A stretch of DNA of 64,000 nt from Mycolicibacterium goodii (GCF_022370755.2 NZ_CP092364.2:4774001-4838000); one strand, 5' to 3'. Shown: positions 35,312-44,321, numbered from the stretch's first letter. The notes: generated by a model not told the origin, from the sequence alone. Numbers and translations are program-made.

Positions 35312-35320
35312 CATCTCCGG

Positions 35321-35378
35321 CGAGCAGACGCGTAGGTACCCGCGAATGGGCTTTTGCGGGTACATACGCGCCTGCTCG
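35321..35378. repeat. palindromic repeat family B, copy 2
   Basis: A near-perfect 58-bp palindrome starting 10 bp after the DUF559 stop. Arms pair as CGAGCAG/CTGCTCG, CGCGT/ACGCG and GTACCCGC/GCGGGTAC around the loop GAATGGGCTTTT. The left 20 bases are identical to those of copy 1 and in the same orientation, so the two copies are direct repeats of a palindrome flanking one gene. It may double as a terminator (loop includes TTTT, but no T-tract after the stem). Confidence 0.88.
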
Positions 35379-35447
35379 TGGAGGGTAGGAAACCCAAGGA
35401 CTAACGTGTCCGTCGGTTCGGGCGACGACACACTCTGGGGGACGGTC

Positions 35448-36797
35448 ATGATGGTTGCCAGCGACACCCACCCGCCGGCACGATCCGGCGCTGCGGAAAC
35501 CCGCCGCGCGATCTGGAACACGATCCGCGGATCGTCGGGCAACCTCGTCGAGTGGTACGACGTGTACGTCTACACGGTGTTCGCGACGTACTTCGAGAAG
35601 CAGTTCTTCGCCGAATCCGACGAGAACTCGACGGTCTACGTCTACGCGATCTTCGCGGTCACCTTCCTGACCCGGCCACTTGGCTCATGGTTCTTCGGAC
35701 GGTTCGCCGACCGCCGCGGCAGGCGCGCCGCGCTGACGTTCAGCGTGTCGCTGATGGCGCTGTGCTCGCTGATCATCGCCATCGTCCCGTCCCGCGAGGT
35801 GATCGGTGCCGCGGCACCGGTGATCCTGATCCTGTGCCGACTGGTGCAGGGCTTCGCGACCGGCGGCGAGTACGGCACGTCGGCCACCTACATGTCGGAG
35901 GCCGCGACCCGCGAGCGACGCGGCTTCTTCTCGTCGTTCCAGTACGTCACTCTCGTGGGCGGCCACGTGCTCGCGCAGTTCACGCTGCTGATCATCCTCA
36001 CCGTGTTCACCACCGACCAGGTGCACGATTTCGGCTGGCGCATCGGCTTCGCGATCGGCGGCGTCGCCGCCATCGTGGTGTTCTGGCTGCGCCGCACCAT
36101 GGACGAGTCGCTGAGCGACGAACAACTCGAAGCGGTCAAGGCGGGCAAGGACAAGAGCTCGGGCTCGCTGGGCGAGCTGGTCACGCGGTACTGGAAAGCC
36201 CTGCTGATGTGCTTCCTGATCACCCTCGGCGGCACCATCGCGTTCTACACCTACAGCGTCAACGCGCCTGCCATCGTCAAGACCACCTACAAGGATCAGG
36301 CGATGACCGCGACCTGGATCAACCTCATCGGGCTCATCTTCCTGATGCTGCTGCAGCCGGTCGGCGGGCTCATCAGCGACAAGGTGGGCCGCAAGCCGCT
36401 GCTGCTGTGGTTCGGCTTCGGCGGCCTGATCTACACCTACATCCTGATCACCTACCTGCCGCAGACCCACTCGGCCGTCATGTCGTTCCTTCTGGTCGCG
36501 GGTGGCTACGTCATCCTCACCGGATACACCTCGATCAACGCGGTCGTGAAGGCCGAACTGTTCCCGTCGCACATCCGCGCGCTCGGCGTCGGCGTCGGCT
36601 ACGCGCTGGCCAACTCACTGGTCGGCGGCACCGCACCGGTGATCTACCAGGCTCTCAAGGAACGCGACCAGGTGCCGCTGTTCATCGGTTACGTGACGGT
36701 GTGCATCGGAATCTCGTTGGCGGTCTACCTGTTCTTCCTCAAGAACAAGTCCGAGACGTACCTGGACCGCGAAAAGGGCGCGGCGTTCGTTCGCTAG
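35448..36797 (+). CDS. MFS metabolite:H+ symporter (KgtP/ShiA-like)
   Basis: 449 aa with 12 TM segments. The MHS-family features are SSGNLVEWYDVYVYTVFATYF at the first helix, ADRRGRRAALTFSV in loop 2-3, and GFATGGEYGTSATYMSEAA near 125-143. These transporters import alpha-ketoglutarate, shikimate, citrate, proline/betaine or related compounds with protons. ATG 35448 follows GGGGGAC. The TRAP transporter and two-component genes lie just downstream; a shared substrate class (C4-C5 organic acids) is plausible but not shown. Confidence 0.92.
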   Translation: MMVASDTHPPARSGAAETRRAIWNTIRGSSGNLVEWYDVYVYTVFATYFEKQFFAESDENSTVYVYAIFAVTFLTRPLGSWFFGRFADRRGRRAALTFSVSLMALCSLIIAIVPSREVIGAAAPVILILCRLVQGFATGGEYGTSATYMSEAATRERRGFFSSFQYVTLVGGHVLAQFTLLIILTVFTTDQVHDFGWRIGFAIGGVAAIVVFWLRRTMDESLSDEQLEAVKAGKDKSSGSLGELVTRYWKALLMCFLITLGGTIAFYTYSVNAPAIVKTTYKDQAMTATWINLIGLIFLMLLQPVGGLISDKVGRKPLLLWFGFGGLIYTYILITYLPQTHSAVMSFLLVAGGYVILTGYTSINAVVKAELFPSHIRALGVGVGYALANSLVGGTAPVIYQALKERDQVPLFIGYVTVCIGISLAVYLFFLKNKSETYLDREKGAAFVR

Positions 36798-36828
36798 CGA
36801 ATACGGCGGTCTGCGCCCGAATGGAAGC

Positions 36829-36852
36829 GTTCACATAGCCGGTTCACATAGC
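36829..36852. promoter_or_regulatory. direct repeat upstream of LuxR-type regulator
   Basis: The 11-mer GTTCACATAGC occurs twice at 36829 and 36842, a 13-nt period, about 90-110 nt upstream of the response regulator start. Direct repeats at close to one helical turn are typical binding sites of response regulators. It could serve autoregulation or control by another factor. Confidence 0.5.
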
Positions 36853-36937
36853 AGGCCACACACTCGTGGGAAATGATGGGACATCCCGGGCGGACACAGA
36901 CCAGGTCACCTGCGCCGGGCAGGGAGAGGATCACCGA

Positions 36938-37591
36938 ATGAGTGGGCTGCAAGTCGTCGTCGCCGACGACGACGTTCTACTGCGTGAAGGGCTCGCAAGC
37001 CTGCTCGACCGGTCCGGCTTCGACGTCATCGGCCAGGCGGCCGACGCGACCGAACTGCTCGCACTGGTCCGGGAGAAGTCGCCACAACTGGCGGTGGTCG
37101 ACATCCGGATGCCGCCGACCAACACCACCGAGGGACTCGACGCGGCCAAGGTGATCCGCACCGACTTCCCCGACACCGGCATCCTCGTGCTGTCGGCGCA
37201 CGTCGAGGTCGAGCACGCGACCGAACTGCTCGCCAGCGGCCACGGCATCGGCTACCTGCTGAAGTCCCGCGTCACCGACGTCTCCGATTTCGTCGAGACC
37301 CTCGAGCGCATCGCGAAAGGCGCCTCGGTGGTTGACCCGGCGCTGGTGTCGGAGCTGGTCTCCGCGCGGCGGCGCGACGATCCCCTGGCCGCGCTAAGCG
37401 CCCGCGAACAGGAAGTGCTCATGCTGATGGCCGAGGGCCGATCCAACGCCGGTATCGCGCGCCGGTTGTGGGTCACCGAGGGCACCGTCGAAAAGCACGT
37501 CCGCAGCATCCTGACCAAGCTGAACCTCACCGAGACCGCCGACGATCACCGCAGGGTGCGCGCGGTGATCACGTACCTGGAGTCACGCTGA
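36938..37591 (+). CDS. NarL/LuxR-family response regulator
   Basis: 217 aa. Receiver domain: ADDDVLLREGL near residues 7-17, phospho-Asp in VVDIRMPP near 55, and conserved Lys in GYLLKSRV near 107. C-terminal LuxR HTH: LSAREQEVLMLMAEGRSNAGIARRLWVTEGTVEKHVRSIL. ATG 36938 is preceded by GGGAGAGGATCACCGA. The kinase partner is probably the HisKA_3 kinase at 41240-42865, which lies on the other side of the TRAP genes. Its last 23 bp overlap the convergent TRAP permease gene. Confidence 0.92.
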   Translation: MSGLQVVVADDDVLLREGLASLLDRSGFDVIGQAADATELLALVREKSPQLAVVDIRMPPTNTTEGLDAAKVIRTDFPDTGILVLSAHVEVEHATELLASGHGIGYLLKSRVTDVSDFVETLERIAKGASVVDPALVSELVSARRRDDPLAALSAREQEVLMLMAEGRSNAGIARRLWVTEGTVEKHVRSILTKLNLTETADDHRRVRAVITYLESR

Positions 37592-39635
37592 GCCGACTTT
37601 CGGGGTCGCGCAACCGCGTCAGGATGAGGTGCAGCGCCACCGCGAACGTCAGGAGGCCCGCCCCCACCGCGATCGTCAGCGGTTGCAGATACAGCAGCAG
37701 GGCCGCCGCCGGCGCGCACAGCACGCGCTCGGGCCAGCCCGCGCGCCGGATCATCCAGCCGCCGGTCAGGACCGCGAGAGCCGCGACGGCCAGTGCCACC
37801 ACCGCAGTCGACCACACCGCATCGGGGAACGACCGCAGCCCGATCAGGCCCTGACCGTTGTCGGTCAACACGAACGCGAACGGCACCAGGAACGCAGGCA
37901 GTGCGTACTTGCAGGCCTGCATCATCGTGGCGATCACGCGGCCGCCGGTGATGGCCGACGCGGCAACCGAGGCCAGTGCCGTCGGCGGCGTCACCTCCGA
38001 CAGGACCGCGAAGTAGAACACGAACATGGCCACGGCCGGTGCCGCGACACCGAGATCCTGCAACGCGGGCCCGATGATCACCCACGCGATCACAAACGAG
38101 GCGGTGACCGGCACCGCCAACCCGAGCACCGACACCGCCAGCGCGGCGAAGATCGCCGTGAGAATCAGGACGGCCGTGGGGTTCTCGGCAATGGACCGGG
38201 CCGTATTGACCAGGATGGAGTTCAACTGCAGCCCGAGTCCGGTTCGGGTGATCATCGCCGCGACCACACCGGCAGCCGCGCAGACAGCCGCGACCGAAAG
38301 CACCCCGCGGACCCCCGTCGCCAACGCGTTGTAGAGCCGTGCCGGGGTGAGGCGGTGTTCACGATCCAGGAACGACAGCACGATCGCCGCGGCCGTGGCG
38401 TACACCACCGCGCGAACCGCCGAGACATCCATGGCCAGCAACACCACGATCAGCACCAGTGAGGCGAGGTGGTAGCCGAACCGACCCAGCAGACGCCACG
38501 CCGACGTCGCGGCGACCTCGATTTCCCTTGTGCCGTAACGGCGTGCGTCGATCTCGACGGCCAGCAGGATACCGAGGTAGTACAGCAGGGTCGGCGCGAC
38601 CGCCCACACCAGCACGGTCAGATACGGCACACCGAGGTATTCGGCGATGATGAACGCCGCCGCACCAAGCGTCGGCGGGGACAGGATCGCGCCGATACCC
38701 GCGGCGGCCAGCATCCCGCCCGCGTTCTCCTTGGGATAACCGGCTTTTCGCAGCACCGGCCAGCACACCGAGCCCAGACTCACCGCAGTCGCCGTGCCCG
38801 AACCCGACACGCTGCCCAGCAGGAAACCGGCCAGCGTCACCGTCCGACCCGGCGCGGCCCGCGACCGGCGGAACGCCGCGAACGACAGGTTGATGAAGAA
38901 CCGGCTGGCGCCGGAGGCGTCGAGCACGGCGCCGTAGATCGTGAACAACACGATGTAGGTCGCCGCGACATCCAAAGGCACCCCGTACAACCCGGTGGAC
39001 TGCAGGAACGACGAGCTGACGATCTGCTCCCAATCCACCCCGGCGTGTGCGATCGCCGCCCCCTGCGGCAGATAGCCGCCGTAGTAGGCGTAACCCAGTG
39101 CGAGCAGACACACGATCGGCAGTGCCGCGCCCGTGGTGCGCCGGCACGCCTCGAGTACCAGCAGCAACACGATCGAGCCCACCAGCACGTCGACCATGCC
39201 CGGCGAGCCCTGCCTGCCGAGGAACTCGTTGAAACCACCTCCCCCGTCGCCGATCTCGAACGGCAACACCGGGTACAGGCACGCGGCCAGCGCCACCGCG
39301 GCGAGCACCCAGTCGAGCGGGGTCGGGTTGTCCCGGGGTTGCTGCTCCGGTTGCGGTTCACGGCCGCGACGCCACCGCGCGGGCAATGCCAGACCGGAGC
39401 GATAACACAGCAGCGTCAACGGCAGCACCGCCGCGAGAAACAGGATCAGCGAGAACTGGTTGCCCTGCGCCAACGGGAAGAACACCTGGTACACCGCCGA
39501 CAGGCCCAGCAGCACACAACCCGCCGCCACCGCGTGCCCAACCCACCCGCTCAGTTGCCGTGCGGGCTTCTCGTCCTCGTAGGCGGCAGGTGCCGCCACC
39601 TCACCGGGGTCCTGCGAAATCTCGCGTTCGCCCAC
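37569..39635 (-). CDS. TRAP transporter fused permease (DctQ-DctM type)
   Basis: 688 aa. A 4-TM DctQ-like N-terminal part is joined to a 12-TM DctM-like part, the fused form that works with TAXI-type binding proteins. GSVSGSGTATAVSLGSVCWPVLRKAGYPKENAGG near 290-320 and AAAGIGAILSPPTLGAAAFIIAE near 320-342 are the membrane re-entrant signature; SEVTPPTALASVAASAITGG is the second one. A polar N-terminal tail of about 30 residues precedes TM1. Uses an ion gradient to import a dicarboxylate or amino acid caught by the TAXI protein. Start GTG 39635, 2 bp after the TAXI stop. Confidence 0.93.
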   Translation of the reverse strand: MGEREISQDPGEVAAPAAYEDEKPARQLSGWVGHAVAAGCVLLGLSAVYQVFFPLAQGNQFSLILFLAAVLPLTLLCYRSGLALPARWRRGREPQPEQQPRDNPTPLDWVLAAVALAACLYPVLPFEIGDGGGGFNEFLGRQGSPGMVDVLVGSIVLLLVLEACRRTTGAALPIVCLLALGYAYYGGYLPQGAAIAHAGVDWEQIVSSSFLQSTGLYGVPLDVAATYIVLFTIYGAVLDASGASRFFINLSFAAFRRSRAAPGRTVTLAGFLLGSVSGSGTATAVSLGSVCWPVLRKAGYPKENAGGMLAAAGIGAILSPPTLGAAAFIIAEYLGVPYLTVLVWAVAPTLLYYLGILLAVEIDARRYGTREIEVAATSAWRLLGRFGYHLASLVLIVVLLAMDVSAVRAVVYATAAAIVLSFLDREHRLTPARLYNALATGVRGVLSVAAVCAAAGVVAAMITRTGLGLQLNSILVNTARSIAENPTAVLILTAIFAALAVSVLGLAVPVTASFVIAWVIIGPALQDLGVAAPAVAMFVFYFAVLSEVTPPTALASVAASAITGGRVIATMMQACKYALPAFLVPFAFVLTDNGQGLIGLRSFPDAVWSTAVVALAVAALAVLTGGWMIRRAGWPERVLCAPAAALLLYLQPLTIAVGAGLLTFAVALHLILTRLRDPESRLSVTPGT

Positions 39636-39637
39636 GG

Positions 39638-40687
39638 TCAGCGCGCCGCACCCAATTCATCGAGGGCCTTTTTGGCACCGGGATGCAATGGCACCGGTTC
39701 CGTCTCACCCGCGGTTTCCAGCACGATGCCCTCGGCCGCCTTGTTGGCCTTCACCAGATCGTCCTTGTGCTCGTACAGGGCCTTGGTCAGCACACATGCG
39801 GTGTTACCGTCCATATCGTCTTTGACCAGAAGCACATTCGGCACCACCACGGTGGGCACGTCAGCGGGAGTCTGGTAGGTGGCCGCCGGGATCACGCCCT
39901 GTTCATAGATCGGGTTGATCTCCTTGAGCCTGTCGAGCGTGTCGGTGACGTCGATGAACTTCACCTGATCACGCCTGCTGACGATCAGGTCGGTGATACC
40001 GCTGGTGGGCAGGCCGCCCGACCAGAACATGGCGTCGATGGAACCGTCCTTCATGCCCTCGACGGTCTTGCCGAGTTCGGTGCGCTGCGCCTGCACGTCG
40101 GCCGGACTCAGGCCCGCGGCCTCCAACATGCGATTGGCGATCACCTCGGTGCCGGAGTTCGGCGCCCCGGTCGACACGCGCTTGCCGCGCATGTCCGCGA
40201 TCGTGTTGATCCCGGCATCGGTCCGCGCGATCACCTGCGTGTAGTTCGGGTACAGACGCGTGAGCGCCGCGATGGGCTGTTTCTCGCTGAACGACGCGGT
40301 GCCGTTGACGGCGTCGGCAGCCGTGTCGGCCAACGAGAACGCGATCTGATGGGTGCCCGCGACGAGTTGCTGGATGTTCTGCAGCGACGCCGACGTCTCG
40401 GCCGCGGTGGCCTTGAGTTTGCCGTCGGTGGCCCGGCTGATCGCCTCGGCGTACGCGCCACCGAGCGTGTAGTACACACCGGTGGTGTTACCGGTGGCGA
40501 TGCTGAGCCGCGCGTCGGCGGTGACCTCGCATTCGGTCGGTTCGGCCGACGCCGCACCGTTGCTGTCCGACCGTTGACCTCCACAAGCGGTCAGCAGCAA
40601 CAAGATTGCGCCCAGTGCGGCTCCCACCCGAACGGTCGTGCCCGTCGACGTCTTCGAAGTGACCGGTGCCCTACCGTGAATCCCCAT
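39638..40687 (-). CDS. TAXI-family TRAP solute-binding lipoprotein
   Basis: 349 aa. A signal peptide ends in the lipobox LLTACGG with the acylated Cys near residue 35. The mature protein has TAXI features: RLSIATGNTTGVYYTLGGAYAEAIS near 60-84, GKRVSTGAPNSGTEVIANRMLEAAGL near 168-193, and DGSIDAMFWSGGLPTSGI near 213-230. It captures substrate outside the membrane and delivers it to the fused permease encoded immediately downstream. Substrate unknown (TAXI proteins bind glutamate, glutamine or other acids). Start 40687 may be one of several; a shorter form would still retain the signal. Confidence 0.92.
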   Translation of the reverse strand: MGIHGRAPVTSKTSTGTTVRVGAALGAILLLLTACGGQRSDSNGAASAEPTECEVTADARLSIATGNTTGVYYTLGGAYAEAISRATDGKLKATAAETSASLQNIQQLVAGTHQIAFSLADTAADAVNGTASFSEKQPIAALTRLYPNYTQVIARTDAGINTIADMRGKRVSTGAPNSGTEVIANRMLEAAGLSPADVQAQRTELGKTVEGMKDGSIDAMFWSGGLPTSGITDLIVSRRDQVKFIDVTDTLDRLKEINPIYEQGVIPAATYQTPADVPTVVVPNVLLVKDDMDGNTACVLTKALYEHKDDLVKANKAAEGIVLETAGETEPVPLHPGAKKALDELGAAR

Positions 40688-40747
40688 GCGCCGATCATCA
40701 CCCGAATCGGGGTCGCCGCGGCGTGAAATGGACTGATACGTCCCGCG

Positions 40748-41110
40748 TCAGATCCTGGCGAGCAGGTCCTCGATGGCAGGCACCGACAACGCGAACTTCG
40801 GCACGAACCCGACCGCGGGACTCGATGCGATCATCTCGGCCAGGTCCTGCTCGTCGTACGTCGAGATCAGGATCACCGCGGGTGGCGCGGGCGAGATGTC
40901 GCGGTGCAGTTCCTCGGTGAGATCGAATCCGCTCTCGGCGCCGAGTGCGATGTCCACCAGGACCACGTCGGGTCGCAGTTCGCGGCAGAAGACCATCGCT
41001 TCGGCACTGTTGGATGCCACGCCGACGACCTCGACCCCGCCACTGTCGAGCATCGTGGCGGCAGCCGTGCGAAAACTCGCACTGTCATCGACGATGAGAC
41101 AACGCATCAT
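40748..41110 (-). CDS. single-domain response regulator
   Basis: 120 aa, a receiver domain without output domain. DD pair in LIVDDSASFR near 6-11, phospho-Asp in VVLVDIALGAESG near 53, conserved Thr/Ser strand VILISTYDEQD near 81, and Lys in GFVPKFALSVPAIEDLL near 104. As a CheY-like protein it may act by protein contact or compete for phosphate from the kinase encoded divergently 129 bp away. It is on the same strand as, and 60 bp upstream of, the TAXI gene, so it may be co-transcribed with the transporter. Confidence 0.88.
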   Translation of the reverse strand: MMRCLIVDDSASFRTAAATMLDSGGVEVVGVASNSAEAMVFCRELRPDVVLVDIALGAESGFDLTEELHRDISPAPPAVILISTYDEQDLAEMIASSPAVGFVPKFALSVPAIEDLLARI

Positions 41111-41239
41111 GCCTCCGCAACCCGGTCATGACACCAGGGTGGCAGCGACGTGCCGAGGCGTGCATTGCTGCTAGCGGGAATTCGCCGACGGTGGCGGGCA
41201 TGAACCACACGCACCACCTGTTCCGTTTCTCATGGTGAT

Positions 41240-42865
41240 GTGACTGGTGTAGCTGCTCGGCCCCGTGAACGCCGCCGCGAGTCGGTAGGTGGGCGTCTGC
41301 TTGGGCTCGTGCTGCGGCCGGAGGCCCCACCGGTCAAGATCGGCATCGTGGTGGCACTGGCCTGCATCGCGGCCGAGAGCCTGCTGGTGCACGCCCTCCA
41401 ACAGGTCGCGCCCGAGAGCACGTTCGGCACGGTGTTCCTACTCGGCGTGCTCGTGGTGTCGGCCGGATGGGGATATCGCCTTTCGGTCGCGACGTCACTT
41501 CTCACCGCACTGGTCTATGTGCACTTCCACATGGAGACCCACGGCGCGGTGATGCCCATCTACACCGAGGACATCGCGTCCATCGCGGTCTTCGTGCCGG
41601 TCGCGCTGCTCGCGAACATCCTCGTCGGGCAGGCCAGGGTGCGGACTGCCGAAGCCGAGCAGCGCACCGTCGAAGCCGACCGCGCGGCTGCCGCGGCACG
41701 TGCGGCGCAACACTTGATCGAGGCCAGTCACGCCGAGGTCAGTGAACTGGCCGCACAACAGGCCGCACTGCGCCGGGTGGCCACGCTCGTCGCGCGCGGG
41801 TCGCCACCGGATGAGGTGTATCCCGCGGCGGTCAACGAACTCGCGGGCGGCCTCCGCCTGGACCATGTTGCGCTGCTGCTGTACCCGGGCGACGGTACGT
41901 CGACCGTGCTGGCGTCGAGGGACAGCCGTGGCGCCCCGAAATTCCCTGTCGGCGAGAAACTCCCACTCGACGGCAACACCGTGACCACACTGGTGGCACA
42001 GACCGGGCAACCCGCACGCGTCGACGACTACGCCGTCGTCTCGGGCACGACGGCCGCCCGCATCCGCGACATCGGGATCCGCTCGGCAGTCGGGGCGCCC
42101 ATCCTCGTCGACGGACGCGTCTACGGTGTCCTACTCGTCGGTTCGTCACAGCCGTTCGAGTTCCCGCCCGACACCGAGGTGCGGGTGGGCGATTTCGCGG
42201 ACCTGGTCGCCACCGCGATCACCAACGCCGAGACCCGCGCGGCGCTCACCGCGTCACGCGCCAGGATCGTCACCGCCGCCGACGAGGCGCGGCGCCGATT
42301 CGAACGCGATCTGCACGACGGTGCCCAGCAGCGCGTGATCTCCCTGGGACTCGGGTTGCGTGCGGTCGAGGCGTCAATACCCGACGATCAGCCCGAACTG
42401 CGCGCACAGATCGGCCGCCTGGTCGACGGGTTGTCCTCGTTGTCCACCGAACTGCAGGAGTTCTCGCGCGGCATCCACCCTGCGATCCTGTCCAAGGGCG
42501 GCCTGGGGCCCGCACTGCGATCGCTGGCCCGCCGCTGCCCGGTGCCGGTCGACCTCGAGGTGGACCTTCCCGAACCGGTGTGCGAATCCGTCGGCGTCGC
42601 CGCGTATTACGTCGTGGCCGAAGCGCTCACCAACGCCGCGAAATACGCCGAGGCCCAGACCATCGTCGTCACCGCCACGCTCGGCGCCGACACGCTGGAC
42701 CTCATGATCGACGACGACGGGGTAGGCGGCGCGGTGGCAGGCGGCGGGTCCGGGCTGATCGGCCTCAAGGACCGCGTCGAGGCGCTGTCCGGTGAACTGA
42801 CCATCACCAGCCCTCCCGGGGTCGGCACCACGATCACCGCGCGGATCCCACTGCACAACGGCTGA
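41240..42865 (+). CDS. GAF-containing NarL-type sensor histidine kinase
   Basis: 541 aa. An N-terminal membrane module of about four TM helices (about residues 31-115, DUF4118-like) is followed by a coiled linker ([24 protein letters not shown]), a GAF domain (about 190-330), and a HisKA_3 dimerisation helix with phospho-His in RRRFERDLHDGAQQRVISLGLG near 355-376. HATPase: AEALTNAAKYAEA and DDDGVGG, GSGLIGLKDRVEALSG. This architecture pairs with NarL/LuxR regulators, such as that at 36938-37591. Start GTG 41240. It sits divergent from the receiver-TAXI-TRAP operon. Confidence 0.92.
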   Translation: MTGVAARPRERRRESVGGRLLGLVLRPEAPPVKIGIVVALACIAAESLLVHALQQVAPESTFGTVFLLGVLVVSAGWGYRLSVATSLLTALVYVHFHMETHGAVMPIYTEDIASIAVFVPVALLANILVGQARVRTAEAEQRTVEADRAAAAARAAQHLIEASHAEVSELAAQQAALRRVATLVARGSPPDEVYPAAVNELAGGLRLDHVALLLYPGDGTSTVLASRDSRGAPKFPVGEKLPLDGNTVTTLVAQTGQPARVDDYAVVSGTTAARIRDIGIRSAVGAPILVDGRVYGVLLVGSSQPFEFPPDTEVRVGDFADLVATAITNAETRAALTASRARIVTAADEARRRFERDLHDGAQQRVISLGLGLRAVEASIPDDQPELRAQIGRLVDGLSSLSTELQEFSRGIHPAILSKGGLGPALRSLARRCPVPVDLEVDLPEPVCESVGVAAYYVVAEALTNAAKYAEAQTIVVTATLGADTLDLMIDDDGVGGAVAGGGSGLIGLKDRVEALSGELTITSPPGVGTTITARIPLHNG

Positions 42866-42935
42866 TTCGTTCGCCGGTTCTCGGAAGTGTCCGCTGTGTG
42901 AGGCCTCGCAGAGGTGCACACTCGCAGAACAGTGT

Positions 42936-43184
42936 CTATCGGTGGTCACCACCGTGGTGGAAAAGCAACGCGTACCCGCCGAAGAACGGGTACTGCGTTT
43001 GATAGTCGACGGCAGGCGGGTTCGCCGTCACCTGTGCGTTGCCCTCGGACTGGCACAACGTCGAGTTGCCCTGAACCGTGCAGGTCGGTCCGGTGGGTGC
43101 GGCCTGCGCCGCCGGTGCCGAGCCGACAGCCAGCGCTCCCGCACCAGCGGCCAGCAGCGTCAAAGCACGAATACTGATACTCAT
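42936..43184 (-). CDS. small secreted protein of unknown function
   Basis: 82 aa. Signal peptide MSISIRALTLLAAGAGALAVG...AQAAP with probable cleavage after AQA near 29. The mature ~53 residues contain two cysteines (PTCTVQGNSTLCQSEG) and a C-terminal aromatic/His-rich tail (FFGGYALLFHHGGDHR). ATG 43184 has AAAGGAG 12 nt upstream, rather far. Similar short exported proteins with a C-x8-C loop are frequent in mycobacteria. Function unknown. Confidence 0.72.
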   Translation of the reverse strand: MSISIRALTLLAAGAGALAVGSAPAAQAAPTGPTCTVQGNSTLCQSEGNAQVTANPPAVDYQTQYPFFGGYALLFHHGGDHR

Positions 43185-43280
43185 AATCGGGGGAAAACTC
43201 CTTTGTAATAACACTTTTCGTGTACCCCCAGCCTTGCCCGCCGACGCCAGAGTATCGATGGCGCTGGCACCAAACACCGG

Positions 43281-44321
43281 CTACCGGTTATCCCCCACGG
43301 CACTGAGAAGCCGGTCGAGATCGTCCTCGGTGTTGTACAGATGGAAGCCCACCCGCACCGCGCCCGCACGAACGGCGGCGCGAATTCCGGCCTGCCGCAG
43401 ACGATCCTGCGCACCGGCGATCGGGATCGACACGATCGCCGAGTTGTTCGGTGGCAGTTCCAGCTCATGGCGCAGGCGGTTCGCCAGGCCCACCGCGTGC
43501 GACTCGACAGCCGCCGGGTCCAGCGACGCCAGCCACGGCATGGTCAAACCCGCGCCGAGCACGGCGAACCAGGCCGGCGACACGTCGAAGCGGCGGGCCT
43601 CGTCCGCCAACCGCAACGGCAGGCCGTAGATCGCATCCCACGGCTCCTCGCCGGCCCACCAGTTCGCCGCATGCGGAGTCATGCGCGCAGCCACCCTGTC
43701 ACTCAACGACATCCACGCGGTACCACGCGGCGCGAGCAGCCACTTGTACGCCGAGGCGACCGTGACGTCGACCCAACCCAGCTCGAGCCGCTTCCAGCCG
43801 ACGGCCTGTGTGACATCGATCACCGTACGGGTTTCGGTGCCAGCCACCGCGTCGCGCAATGTGTCGGTGTCGAGCACCGTGCCATCGGCCGACTGCACGA
43901 GGCCGGCCACCACCACGTCGTACTCCGCGGCCACGGCCGGCAATGCCGCCGGCTCGACCTCGGTGACCGTGACCCCGCGCGCAGCCTGCGCGGCGAACGG
44001 AAAAGTTGTGCTGGTGAATTCGCCAGAGACCACGACCACACGACTGCCGTCGGCGATCGAGGCGGCGACCAGCCCGAGCGCGGCCGAGGTCGACCCGGCC
44101 AGCACCACCGAGCCGGTCTTGACGCCGGTCAGCGCGGCGTACGCGGCCCGCGCCCTACTCACCGGCTCACCGAACGAAGCGGCGTCCAGCGTCCCGGACT
44201 GCCATTCGTCGATGTGCGTGCGCAACGCATCCACGAGGAACTGCGGCGGCAGACCATAGGTCGCCGAGTTCAGAAACCCCTCGGCGCCCGCGAATTCAGC
44301 TCCGAAAGCCGCCCTCGTCAC
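43281..44321 (-). CDS. class V aminotransferase-fold PLP enzyme
   Basis: 346 aa. Fold type I PLP protein. FLNSATYGLPPQFLVDAL near residue 16 begins the family domain; VIDVTQAVGWKRLEL near 163 supplies the cofactor Asp; the Schiff-base Lys is in VASAYKWLLAPRGTAWMSL near 190. WWAGEEPWDAIYGLPLRLADEARRFDVSPAWFAVLGAG near 215-250 is typical of the kynureninase/cysteine-desulfurase/EgtE-like group. The reaction is uncertain. GTG 44321 overlaps the upstream gene stop by 4 bp. Confidence 0.86.
   Translation of the reverse strand: MTRAAFGAEFAGAEGFLNSATYGLPPQFLVDALRTHIDEWQSGTLDAASFGEPVSRARAAYAALTGVKTGSVVLAGSTSAALGLVAASIADGSRVVVVSGEFTSTTFPFAAQAARGVTVTEVEPAALPAVAAEYDVVVAGLVQSADGTVLDTDTLRDAVAGTETRTVIDVTQAVGWKRLELGWVDVTVASAYKWLLAPRGTAWMSLSDRVAARMTPHAANWWAGEEPWDAIYGLPLRLADEARRFDVSPAWFAVLGAGLTMPWLASLDPAAVESHAVGLANRLRHELELPPNNSAIVSIPIAGAQDRLRQAGIRAAVRAGAVRVGFHLYNTEDDLDRLLSAVGDNR

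Noticed and set aside
38469..39878. Plus-strand frame antisense to the TRAP permease
   Set aside because: Arg/Gln/His-rich with no domain; the opposite strand encodes a clear fused TRAP permease.
42886..42935. Palindrome GAGGCCTC and flanking GTGTG/CACAC as a terminator after the NarL-type kinase
   Set aside because: Short stem, no T-tract and only partial pairing; not distinguishable from chance.
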